Shown: positions 44,342-54,738 of the stretch, in pieces
How the letters are laid out: the number at the start of each line of letters is the position of its first letter
Position numbering within the stretch: position 1 is the first letter of the stretch
Source of the DNA: Neoscytalidium dimidiatum
Taxonomy: Eukaryota; Ascomycota; Dothideomycetes; Botryosphaeriales; Botryosphaeriaceae
Length of the DNA: 64,000 nucleotides
Direction: 5' to 3'
NCBI GenBank assembly: GCA_037367355.1
Contig: CM074706.1
Span: forward strand, 620,001 to 684,000
The notes under the pieces: generated by a model
The model's database searches: none
What the model was told of the DNA's origin: nothing
Seen by the model: only the letters and a program-made list of their open reading frames with translations
Position numbers and translations under genes: made by a program

Positions 44342-46644
44342 TGCAACATGTATGATTTTGTGGATTCGAGGGTTCTCTGATTCTGTGTATAAAATGTATG
44401 CATATTTTGGTTTAAATCGGATCTCGGGTGGGGTTTCCGGGTGATACTCGAAAAGGGAGGTATTGTATGTGCTGCAGACCCTTCGCTGCGTTTCTGTCGA
44501 ATGAAGTTCGGGGGGATTGTTATGGCGATTGAATTGTATGCTTTGAGCACCGCGGGCGTTTCGATCTTGCACGGGCGTTGCTTTCTGTATTTTGCAGGGC
44601 CAAGATGATGGGTGAGCGGGTCAGTTTGTTGAGGTAGCGCGGTTGATATGTCACGCAGGCCATTCGGCGGCAAGTTTCCTTTGTTGACATCCGCTGCAGT
44701 CGAAATGGACGGCATCCCGGAAGTCCACAGCGGCTCGATAAGAATGCAATGATGCGCACAAGCGAGCAGAGGAGCAAGCCATCCAGCCTCAGCAATCCGT
44801 AGACCACGTAGCAACAAGGCTGCACCTTCCGAAACAGGACAGTGTATTCCACCAACCAGGTGCCATGCCGCGAACCCAAAAAAGCAACACGCCCGCCGGC
44901 CCCGCGATAACGCAGCGTACTTCAGACGCCCCCACCGCCGCGAGCAATGCAAGATCTGACGGACCCAATCTCAACTTCTCCCACGTCACGTCCGCCAGAT
45001 CTTTCAGCCTCCAGAGCATGGCGTCGCCACGAGAACGAATCTCCGGATACTCGTGGTACGCCAGCACTGCGACAACATGCGTTTTGAAGCGCTCGTCTTG
45101 CCCAATCCGGCCATTTCACCTCGTCGCACTTCTCAAATACGAAGGCAACTGTCAATGCGCATGGTCGAGCCCTGGGTATGATCTGCATACGCACAACATC
45201 CCTAAGAGTCGCATGGCAATAGCGACTGCAAGAGGCAGAAATAATTTTTTGCGACGTCCGAAGTTGGGGACGGGCGAGCGCGGTGGTTGGACAGCATGCA
45301 CGACATTTGACAAAATTCGAGCCTCGTGAATCGTCAGCTGACGGTGCATTATTTATTCTCTCGGGATGGAGGAAGGAAATGGTGCGAAGACGGCGTGGTG
45401 ACAACCGCCGCCGCCGTCCATGGATCGACGCCATGGATGGATGCTCACCTCGCTTGCGGGGCTTGCGAGGTTCTTCGCGCGCCACAAGGCCTTGATGGAA
45501 CCTGCCGGATGTTGTAAGGTGGGCTTGATGTCAGCGGCGGAGCTGCATCCCTCGTGGGGGTTGAGGACTCTTGGATGAACGCGGCATGATGGCGTCGCCA
45601 GCTGGAAATTATCCCCGCTGCTCGTACTGACTCCTGATGGTTTTGCCCAAAGAAGAACAACTCTTCCAGGCCCCATTGCGCTTTCCTCTTCATTCGTCGT
45701 AGCGTTGTTAAGATTGTTCTGCTTAAGATCTTGGCTGTCTTACAATTTTCTCCGCATGCAAGGAGTCGCTGCAGGTAAGCTTTTCGCCGCTTCCATTTTG
45801 CCCTTCACATTCCGAAGTCTCGGAGACCTTAAAGTAGCGGGAACCTATTGAGATCCATTCCTCAAAGTTTCACTATATGTTCGTGGCCGGTCCTTCGAAG
45901 TTCCGTTCTTACCACTGACCCCGGCGGTGGAAGATGGTACCTTTCGGTCTGCAGCGGATGTATAATGACGCCAATCGCCACATTAAATGCGGGTTTATTA
46001 GAGGCTGGGGCAGCCTTCCAAACGTATATATCGAGAATTGACGTCAGCACTCCCAGATCTCGTATAACGTCGAGCACCAAGACGCGGAACCAATGTAATG
46101 TCAAAAAAGAAAAATCACAGAAAATGATGAGCTACGGAAGATTTTTTCAGCATATCGGGCTACATCCATATTGGCTCTAGTAGAGGAAATCGACCTGCTT
46201 TCAGGCTGTAGTTCTGAAAGTTCGCACCTGAGAGAGACAGTTTTACGAGCACCGTTATCACAAGAGGCAAGCAAGCGAGTCCTAGCCGGACGCGCACTCG
46301 GGGTTGGATAACATTAGCTTTATTGCAACACAATCATGCCTTTTGAGGTCTGAGTCGTGAACGCAATTGGTGTTAAGGTAGACTGCCGAGCTAAATTATA
46401 TCAGCATTCATCTATCCAAAGACGCGGGGAAGACAAAAGGATTCTCAGTCACCATGTCCGTGCAGTATGATCCATGGCCCCGGTAGGCAGACGAGTCGGC
46501 AACAAACTCCATTATTACTATTTCCTTCGAGGCGCACAACGATCACTTTGGCCACACCGCCAAGTGCCAGTATATCTTATTTTCGAGCACACCCGAAAAC
46601 CAGAATTCAGATAAAACCCTCTCAGATAACACGCAGTATCCCAG
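44342..46644. other. Spacer between MIP1 and the glutaminase-like gene, with one candidate exon
   Basis: It contains the MIP1 3' end, then a - strand stretch (44.9-45.4 kb) with protein-like segments described separately. From 45.5 to 46.6 kb I see nothing coding. Confidence 0.5.
44921..45096 (-). CDS. Candidate internal exon of an unresolved gene
   Basis: A 176 bp stretch encodes protein-like sequence beginning DERFKTHVVAVLAYHEYPEIR and ending SDLALLAAVGASE, with balanced charge and good helical character. It is bounded by a possible acceptor (CAAG) at 45097 and a GTACGC donor at 44920. In the same frame there is a stop 15-20 bases upstream, so it must be an internal exon, a decayed gene or chance. 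A second protein-like - strand frame starting at 45349 (MHRQLTIHEARILSNVV, then a hydrophobic segment) could be an earlier exon, but I could not join the two in frame with consensus splice sites. Not recognised. Confidence 0.25.
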
Positions 46645-49407
46645 TTACGATGATGATTGCGACGCTGAAGTAACAACAGACACACCATACGAAGTCGGAA
46701 CATAGGTTCCGACCTCAACCGTTATCGTCGGCGCATTCTCCGGTTCGGGCGTGGGAGAAATTGGCAAGAGGCTCGTCCCGCCCGGTGGTAGCGGCTCCGT
46801 GCTGTTGCCAGGGAAAAAGCCACCATCGCCTGTGCCCGTGGTGCTGTTTTCTCCAGCCTTGTGGAGTGCCAGCAGCGAAAAGTGGCCGCCTGCGACAGGT
46901 CGCGCGATGAAAGTGGCCAACGTCGGGTAGCCGCCGGTGGAGATGGTCTCGTAGAGATCGGTGAAGGCCTTGTCGGTGGCAGTGTTGTTGAGCCAGTAGG
47001 CGATGGCGTTGACGACGAGGCGTCGGGTATGTGGTGTGCAGGTGGCGGCCGTCCAGAGCTCCCAGTCCGACTTTGTCAGCGAGTGGCGGCTGTCGAGCGG
47101 GAGACCAAAAGCCTCACTGATCGTCCCGTAGAACCTGGATTGCATGTCGTATACTTCCTGGCGAATGACGCCGAGGTTGAGGAGCTTATCCGGATACGAG
47201 TTGTACAAGAGGCCCCACGAGGAGCGCCATTGGTAGGCCAGAGTGGTGTGTGTTCCCGTTGGATCAATGGCGAGTATTTCCCAGGATTTGTAGTAATCGG
47301 TGGACACGGCGCTGAAGTTGGCAGAGTCGGCGCTATTGCCGACGACTTCGGCGATTTCAGCCATGGCTTGGAGACCGACGATGCCCTTGATAGCGAGGTT
47401 CGTCTGGTTTTCGAGAGGTCCAGCAAAGTCGTCCGTGCTGAGCTGATTTGATGGGACCAAGCTGTACTCGATGAGGAACTGTGCCCACTGATACAATTTT
47501 GTGTAATGTTCTTTCAAGTATTTGGAGTCTCTTGAGAACTTGTAGTAGGCGTAGGTCATTAGCAGCATGTTGCCGGACTCTTCAACAGGCATTTGCTCAT
47601 CAGTTCCTTCCACGTGGCCAGTGGCGTTGGGATAGTGCGACCCGAGGTCATGCATGGAATATTCGCGCGGATAGAAGCCTGATTCCTGATTTAGGTAAAG
47701 GGGATTCATGGCGTATCTCAGCAGATTTGGGTTGGCGTAGAGGAAGAAAGGCATTGCGGGATACTACCGAACGTTAGTTTCAAGTTCCACCAGCCAGCAG
47801 AATGAACAGAATTCGTACTAAGACGTCCACCGTGTTCATGTTGCCGTTGGACGAGATCTCCTTCTGGAACATAAAGGGTTCCGATTTGCTGTAGAGCTCC
47901 GACGAGTTCCCGCAGGCAAAATCCGGCGGAACAGTAAGGGTGTAAGCTGCGAGTATCTGTCTCGCAGAGAGGGCCACGATCGCATAATAAGACCGCGCTT
48001 CAGGGACATCAGGGACGGCCACGCCGCTCTTATTGACGGCGTTCAGATAGCCGTATCCGTTGGTAGAGTTGAAAATCCACTTTTCGCCAAACTGATCGGT
48101 CCCGGTTTCGTAATTTCCCAAGAAGAGGTCCCCAGTAGATGCCGTAGAGTTTCCGTACGGTGGGGAGGCTGAAGGCGTGCTGGAGAAATTGCCACCTTCA
48201 GTGGCGTAATAGCCGTCAACATCGGATCTCAATTGTGTTTCCCACGCAGCAGCCATAGCCTGTACTGTCGCAAAATCTTCGTAATGCGCAGCAACCAATG
48301 TGGCAGTATCAGGTCCGTAGCAGCTATCGCTACTCCACCAAGGATCGAGCGATTGCAACCCCTCACTGGTGAGCAGATTGATGGCCGGCCGTTGGATTAC
48401 GCCGACAGTATACAGTACGCTGCCGCTCCGGGTTCGCTTCATGTCATGAGAAAAGGCAAATATCTGGCCATCCCCGTCATCGATATCATTAGTAAGGTAA
48501 CCTTTGTTGATAAAGTTGTATCGGATGTTGAGTGCGGTGCCGGCCTGGAAAGTGAAGTTCGCAGCGCTCCCGGGCTTGGTGGCCAGGGTCATATTGCCCC
48601 ACTGCGGGAAGTCGTTGTTCTCTGAAAAGTCAAATTCCTGGCGCAGCCAATAGTTCCTGAAAGTGCGTTAGGAACCACGACGCTCCTATCACGCTGTCGA
48701 CAACGGCTTACCAAGTAAATAGAGTGTGCGGCGTCACCGTTGTGTTCGGTTTGTACGCCTTGTTGTCGACATTGAAGCTGTAATCGATGCTGCCAGAGCC
48801 CTGGAAATTATTCCAGTAGCTGTCAACATCCGTGTAGAGTTTGACGTCGTGAGTTTTATTATCCTGTGATTCGTAGGAGACCTCCAAATAACTTAAAGGA
48901 ACGCTCGTGCGGCAGGTGTCCTGAGGAACGACGGGAGAGAAGAACTTTGCGGAAAGAAGGACGGGGCCCGCACTAAAGGTGAAATTGGAGTACTGCGAGT
49001 CATAACTGACAGACAGCGGAGTAGCGGATTTGACATTGTCCAATTCTGGCAGCAAACTTGCACCGACGCCCAGATATTCGTAGGAAGTTCCATCGACAAC
49101 GATGATCCCTTCCCAGCCAATCTCCTGTCCGTTCCAGAACATGACACTCTTGGAATTCAAGGTAGCATTTTCATTGGTGGTAGACCAAACGCTGGTATAG
49201 GGGGAGCGGACAGCAAGGGGTACGGCTGGCGGGCGGGCTGGTGAGTAGACTACGCCTGGCGCATCATCTCCTGCTCCCGCGCTTCCACCGCTGCCGCCTT
49301 TTCTTCAAAACAGTCACTGTAAGTCATTGGTACGTAGAAGCATATATGGGCAAAGCTTACTGTGCCCAGGCAGAGGCGGCTAATAGGAGGGCGAGCAGCG
49401 AATACAT
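46645..49407 (-). CDS. gtaA: Secreted glutaminase A-like enzyme
   Basis: Resembles fungal glutaminase A, which deamidates glutamine to glutamate outside the cell. These enzymes have DUF4964, DUF5127, DUF4965 and DUF1793 regions, and the matching order is seen here. Four exons (49361-49407, 48712-49302, 47819-48656, 46645-47763) give about 864 residues. Exon 1 is just the signal peptide MYSLLALLLAASAWA. Characteristic stretches are PARPPAVPLAVRSPYTSVW, WLRQEFDFSENNDFPQWG, PEARSYYAIVALSARQI, PFFLYANPNLLRYAMNPLY and PREYSMHDLGSHYPNATGH, with GYPTLATFIARPVAGGHFS near the end. Many N-glycosylation sequons are present. Introns are 55-58 bp, the last with a CTAAC branch. A short Gly/Ser-rich stretch sits between signal and core; an alternative acceptor would shorten it. 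The product is longer than the roughly 690-residue Aspergillus enzyme, partly from a Pro/Thr/Ser-rich tail. Confidence 0.88.
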
Positions 49408-52187
49408 TATTCGACTCAATAAGAAAAATCGTAAAGAGCGACAAGAGCACGAAAGGCAAAAGCAAAGGACGTGAATTTGGCGCTCAGTCGGACGAGCGTG
49501 CAGAACAAAGAGGTGGAAGAAATGGTGGACAAGCCGGGGAGGTGGAGCTAAATAGCACCAGGTACATGATGGAAGCTCGGGCGAAGTGAACGGGGGACCA
49601 GGATGTAAGTAAGCTACGGAGCTTGGAAGGAGGCTCCTTGCGGCTGGGCGGCGATCACTTGGGACACAGCGTTGGACGACGATCAGTCAGGGTGGTAAGT
49701 CAAGCACACAAGAAGCGCGGCTAAGCTCGAGGCTGCATGCCGGATAGCGGGAGAAGCGCGGGTGGAGCTTGCATATGCGTGCAGGTGTAGCATGCAGCTT
49801 GCGGTCTGGAGCGTGCAGGCTGCAGCGTAAGAGCGGGTCAGTGCAGCATGAAGGCAGAGATGAGCCGCCGGAGGGCTCTGGCAGCGGGGAGCAGGCATCA
49901 TTGGACAGAGCGGCATCCAGCGTGGAGCGGTTGAAGAAGCGTTGCTCTGAGCTCGGTGGCGGGCGGGCCGTGGGGCCCCTGGCGGAGCGGGCGGGCGGGC
50001 TGGCTGGATGCGGCGAGGAACGCGGTCCGGAGGGCATTTGGAGGTGGTGGGTTGAGGAGTGGACTGCTTGGCCGCTGGAGCTGTCGCGCTGACGCGGTGA
50101 TGCGGTGGCTGGGAGAGCGGGTGCAGCCGTGGCAAGCTCGCTGCGTGTGGTGCTGGCGGTGGTGCTGGTGACGGTGCAGGGCGGCGCCGGAGCCGGGAGC
50201 TGGTGGTGCTGAAGCTAGCGCCGCTGGTGCTGCTGGTGCTGCTGGTGTTTGCTGTTTCCTTGCCGCACAGACGCGCGCATGCACTCGCACAGCACCCCGG
50301 ATCGTCGAACGCGCGTGCACGAGACGAGATGAGACGGGTCGAGTCGAGTCAGGCAAACTACCGCCCGTGCTCCCCCAGCGCCAGGGTCAGTATCGCGGCA
50401 AGGGCTGGGCAGCCTCAGGCTCTTCAGGCTCCTCAGCCCTCTTTCTTCCCACGCCACGCGGTCGTCCCGTCCCACCCCCGGCTAGGTGCTTTGTGTACAC
50501 ATCCAAGCACCCACAGGTCACTGACCGCCAGCTCTCTCGCGAGCCCATTGGCATCGCTGCCGTGATCCGTGCCTCATGCGCGCGCTGCGTCACTACTGCT
50601 CGCCTCTCCCGCTCTCTTCCGCCCAGCCTTCCGCCTCCTCCCCGTCCTCCATTAATCAATCTCATCTCGCCGCACCCTGCTCTTCCTAAAATTAGCCTGC
50701 TTGCCTGCATTACTTATCACTTTAAACCCGTGCACGGCTCCTCCAAGATATGCCGCATCCTGCGCTACGCTCGCGCCACGCCCCACTCCGCTTACTCTCC
50801 AAGCTTCGACTGCAGCTGTCTGCTCGCCCGTTTCATCCCGCCGTGCTGATCCCGCGCCGCCACAATCAGCCCCCCCCGCCCGCCCCGGCTTGTCCGAGGC
50901 AATGCTCTCAGCCCACTCGATCTGCCGCTGAAATACCTTAGCTACCGCAGCCAAGAGAGTCCGTGTAGCTTAAACGCACTCGACGAACGCGTTAAATTGG
51001 AGGAACGCTGGCAACGAAACAAACTATCCTCTTTTCGCCGCCGCTGCCACGGGCACCATTCATCGTGTATGGTCGGAAGTTAACCCTGAATCGTCGTCTG
51101 AGAAACTATGCTTACTGCCCTACCCGTGCCTCCTCTTCATCAGCTAAACTTCCCTCCGTATTCCACACTCCGTTCATTCTCTCCCCTCCTGCTCCTGCTC
51201 TGTTGTCCCTGTACCTCCGTAGCCCCCTGACTTCCGTATGCTCCCACCGCTTCTTCTCCCACCGCGGGCCACGATTACTCAGGACATGCAGTGTAACTGC
51301 CCCCTCCTCGTTCGGCTCGTACCTCGTACACTCAACTTACCCAACCTTCTTGATCAAACATTCGCTGCTTGCCCAAATCTGCGAGTAAGCGACTAGGCCC
51401 CTCAAAACTTTGTACGGTTATGCAAATACTGGGTGGGTCGTCACTCTATTTGCCACGCCCACCTCCACTTCATGGAAAGGCTTGTTTCCCTCGAGAACAT
51501 TCGCAGAAGTCTTGTCTCTCTGCGACCTGTTCTTGCGAAACAAGCAATCGTCTTGGCACATGGTCGTAACTGGATCGAAGCCGGTTGCTTCGCCGGCTAA
51601 GACGCCACCGTCGTTCAACGGACGCGTACACGACCATCTCGCTCGTCCTTACCTCCGCTTACTTTCGGGAATTCCTACCTTCTTGCCATCATACATGCAA
51701 TTTGGAGATCAGATAGGAAGGTCATTGTCGTCACGCTGATTCATGCATTTAACTCCAATCTCCTTCACGAATTTCATGTCCCAGAATTCTGTCCCGAATC
51801 GTCAATGCCGCACCGAGGTGAACTCGCCCGACGTGCCCCCCTCACTCCATTCGTGCGCTTGAGTACTTCGGGCGCGCGAAACTACGGTACCTCGCGCGAG
51901 AGAGAAACATCCATTCTTGGCATCGCTCGACGACGAATAGCGTCATGTGCCACGAGACCGACCAATTTCAGCTCCGACTGTGGAGCTCTCAATAAGGAAG
52001 TGAGGCAATGACTATATTACAAGCTCCAAAAGAAAGAAAATAAATAAACCTGATAAACAATGCCGAAAAAGGAAACAATGCCGGCTACGAAGAGACGTCG
52101 ACCGCATTTCTGCGAGCTCTGATTGCTGCCTCAGCATGCGGCGCGCCTTCGTGTCTTCCGTTTCACATTTTGGCTCGCTCGAGAAAT
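49408..52187. other. 2.8 kb spacer without a supportable gene
   Basis: GC-rich from 49.7 to 50.9 kb, with CTG/GGT-rich low-complexity sequence and overlapping chance frames on both strands. From 50.9 to 52.1 kb it is more balanced, with no motif-bearing frame. It probably holds the promoter of the glutaminase-like gene and the 3' end of the disordered-protein gene. Confidence 0.55.
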
Positions 52188-53772
52188 TCAATCGCCGTTA
52201 TTCTTGTGCTTGCTTCCGATATGCAACTTCTCCTTGATCTTCGTGCCCATGCTCGTCTTGGTCTTCCCTTCGCCGGACCCGCCGGAGCGCGCCGGAGACA
52301 CCTCATCCTTCGCATCGCTGTCGCTGGATTTGTGTACACCTTTCTGCTCCAGCAGCCCTACGGTCGCACGGTCATGAAGTTAGCAATCAATGCACGACGG
52401 CTAGTTAGAGAAGCATTGCCTGCGTTGCACTTACGATCGGCTTCCCTGCCCGCACCCGGCTTTGCGGCGTCAAAGTCCCCGCCATCAGCCTTGAAGCCGC
52501 TCGTCTTTACATGCTTCTCCCCAGTCCCCTTCTCCTCCCCACTCTTCCCTCCGTCGCCGCTTCCCTGCACTTCCCTCTTCTCGCTTCCGTCGTGCATCTT
52601 CAACGGCTCCCCAGAACGGTCATTGGGGTCTCTCTTCTTCAGCGCCTCCTCCCCTTCATCCTTCTTCTCCTTTACCTTGTCCACCTCGGCCGCGGAGGCC
52701 GGCTCCGCCGTCGGCTTGTCGCCGCCCTGCTGTTTCTGGAACGCCTGCTGGCCCGACGCGGGATCAGCACCGACGGACGGCTCGGCCGTGCCGAAACCGC
52801 CGGCCTTGGAGGATGCGCTGTTGGCCTCGGTAGGGCGCACGTCGCTGCCGTGCGGATCGTCCGAGTGGATCGATGTCACGCCCGTACCCGCCGTGTCGTG
52901 TTCCGGGCGGATAGCGCCACCTTGTGCCGCTGCGGCGCCGGTCGTAGGGACTGAGGTGCTGCCGCTCGAGGTCGGGTCGGCACCTGTGAGAGACGCGGCC
53001 CTCCCGGTCAGCGCAGTCCATTCACAGCAAAGAAGATTTGTAATAGCCGCCATTTACCTGTGCTGGAGGCTTTGCCTTCCCCGCCGGGAAACTGTGCGTC
53101 GCCACTTGCGCCGAAGTTCGTGGTGCGGTCGACTATATCGGTGTCGCCAACTCCTTTGGATGTAGTACCGGGCGCATCGCTGACGCCTCCATCTATGTTC
53201 ACGCCCGACGTGTCAACAGATTGCAGTCATTGAATGAGAGTCAACGGTACCGGCGAAATGAGGAAAGAAACTGTAGCAAGAAGAATTGGGGACCCACGCG
53301 CTTCTTGGGCAGACTTTCCCGCCATTTCCGGGTTTCCTGAAATGAAGCGTCAATGTCAGCTGTTAATCACACTCTTCTTCTTTTCCTTCTTCTTTTGATC
53401 GACCCGAGAGCAATTGCTAGACTGCTGGCTGGCTCTAATAGTGTCCAGCGGCTCTTAAGCAGGCTCATGCTTAAATGTTCTCTCGTCCGTGGACAAAGAA
53501 AGTCTCTTGACGTGCAGGCTTGCTACTAGCGGAAGCTCACGATATCCCGCTAACAAAAGGACGATGCGCAAAAGGCGGGGAGGTGAGACGGAAGCAAGAC
53601 AAAATGACAAAAGATAATTCACCGACATACCCTCGAGGTTTCCGGAGTCGTATGGCTCGTCTGCTGTGCCGCGCCCCTTCAGCCCGGAGACGGGCTCTTG
53701 GCCAACCTCGGCCTTGGGTTCGCCGTAAATGAGTTTGCTGGCGCTGGTGGCAATATTGCTAATCGTCTCCAT
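52188..53772 (-). CDS. Disordered hydrophilic protein, five exons, function unknown
   Basis: Five exons (53631-53772, 53298-53336, 53058-53192, 52435-52983, 52188-52357) join in phase to 344 residues. The protein is almost entirely Gly, Ser, Asp, Lys, Glu, Ala and Thr, with hardly any hydrophobic or aromatic residues and no cysteine. The N-terminus METISNIATSASKLIYGE is an amphipathic helix candidate. The middle repeats polar acidic motifs. The C-terminal part has GEPLKMHDGSEKREV, then DGGDFDAAKPGAGREADRLLEQKGVHK, and ends in a basic KIKEKLHIGSKHKNNGD tail. The two ends look like a widespread family of uncharacterised filamentous-fungal proteins; the middle is variable. The composition resembles hydrophilin or LEA-like stress proteins, but this is only an analogy. 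All four introns lie in phase 1. The 39 bp exon 2 and its GTGGGT donor are the least certain part. Confidence 0.78.
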
Positions 53773-54738
53773 CGCGAATGGATTTGTACCGGGGTATCTC
53801 TATGTGTGAGTGTAGTTTGGTATCAACCGCAATGTGTGGGTGCGAATAGATGGGGATGCGCAAGCGCTGGCAATCGTGCGAGTTTTGAGAGGGACGCGAA
53901 GGCGCAGTACCCAAAGCTGGCACCTCATACGTCACTGAGGGCGGGGCTTGCGGCGCGGATCCTTCAAACATCACATCTCCCAGGCCCGTCGCAGAAAGGC
54001 CTGCTTCTGCCTGGGCGAATCCTTGGTCAGATTACTGCTCGCAACGCGCCAGTGCCACCAATGATCGGGCGAGCGCTGAGAGCAGGCTCCCAGCCATGAT
54101 CCAGCTCTTTTTTGCCGGCTTGGTCCCGCCAACGGTGCGAAGCTGGCATGAAACACTTGGTTTCGCTCTGCCCTGACTTCTTTGTGTGACGTTAATCGGG
54201 CTTCATTTAGAAGATGACGTCGCGCTCAATCACGTGCGCGCAAAAGGGATCTTCTCCAGGATCAAGTTCTAGCCCCACGCTTTAGTGGTTAAATAGCTCG
54301 CAAGAATCCGGGGAAAAAGGCACAGTTACGCCAACTCCCGGTTTTGGAGAAATTTGCAAGCAGTATTACCAGCGCCGTCGCCATGCTTTTCTAGAATATC
54401 TATTCGCTCACAGCAGGATCCACCACCTCCGATTGTCTTACGCAGTACCGATGATATCATATCTCACCTCTGTCCCGAAATCAGCGAACCGGAATTCCGA
54501 TAATCATATGCGTGCCCCGGAGCTAGCAACGGCCCACCGGCATGGAGCTAGCAACGGCTGTCAAACGCTGGATTGTAGATAGATAGATAGACCGCAGACT
54601 TTTGGACTGAGCGGGCCACCGGCGTCCTGCCGGCGAGACCTTGGACGGCCGTGCCTGAGGATAAATCCTCAACTGGCCGGGAGTTTACCAATCTGAGCCT
54701 TTCGTCCCTCTGTCGACTCCCTGTCTACCACACAGCCC
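53773..54738. other. Spacer between the disordered-protein gene and REX3
   Basis: No gene seen. It holds the promoter of the disordered-protein gene and the 3' end of REX3. A 15 bp direct repeat GGAGCTAGCAACGGC occurs at 54519-54533 and 54544-54558, and a TAGA tetramer run at about 54576-54590. Confidence 0.6.

Noticed and set aside
43772..44572. 266-codon - strand frame at the 3' end of MIP1
   Set aside because: It overlaps the polymerase C-terminus and its translation is Arg-rich with no motif.
52170..53165. 331-codon + strand frame opposite the disordered protein
   Set aside because: It runs antisense to a five-exon gene with consistent phases and a family-like C-terminus; its translation is Ser/Pro/Leu-rich shadow sequence.
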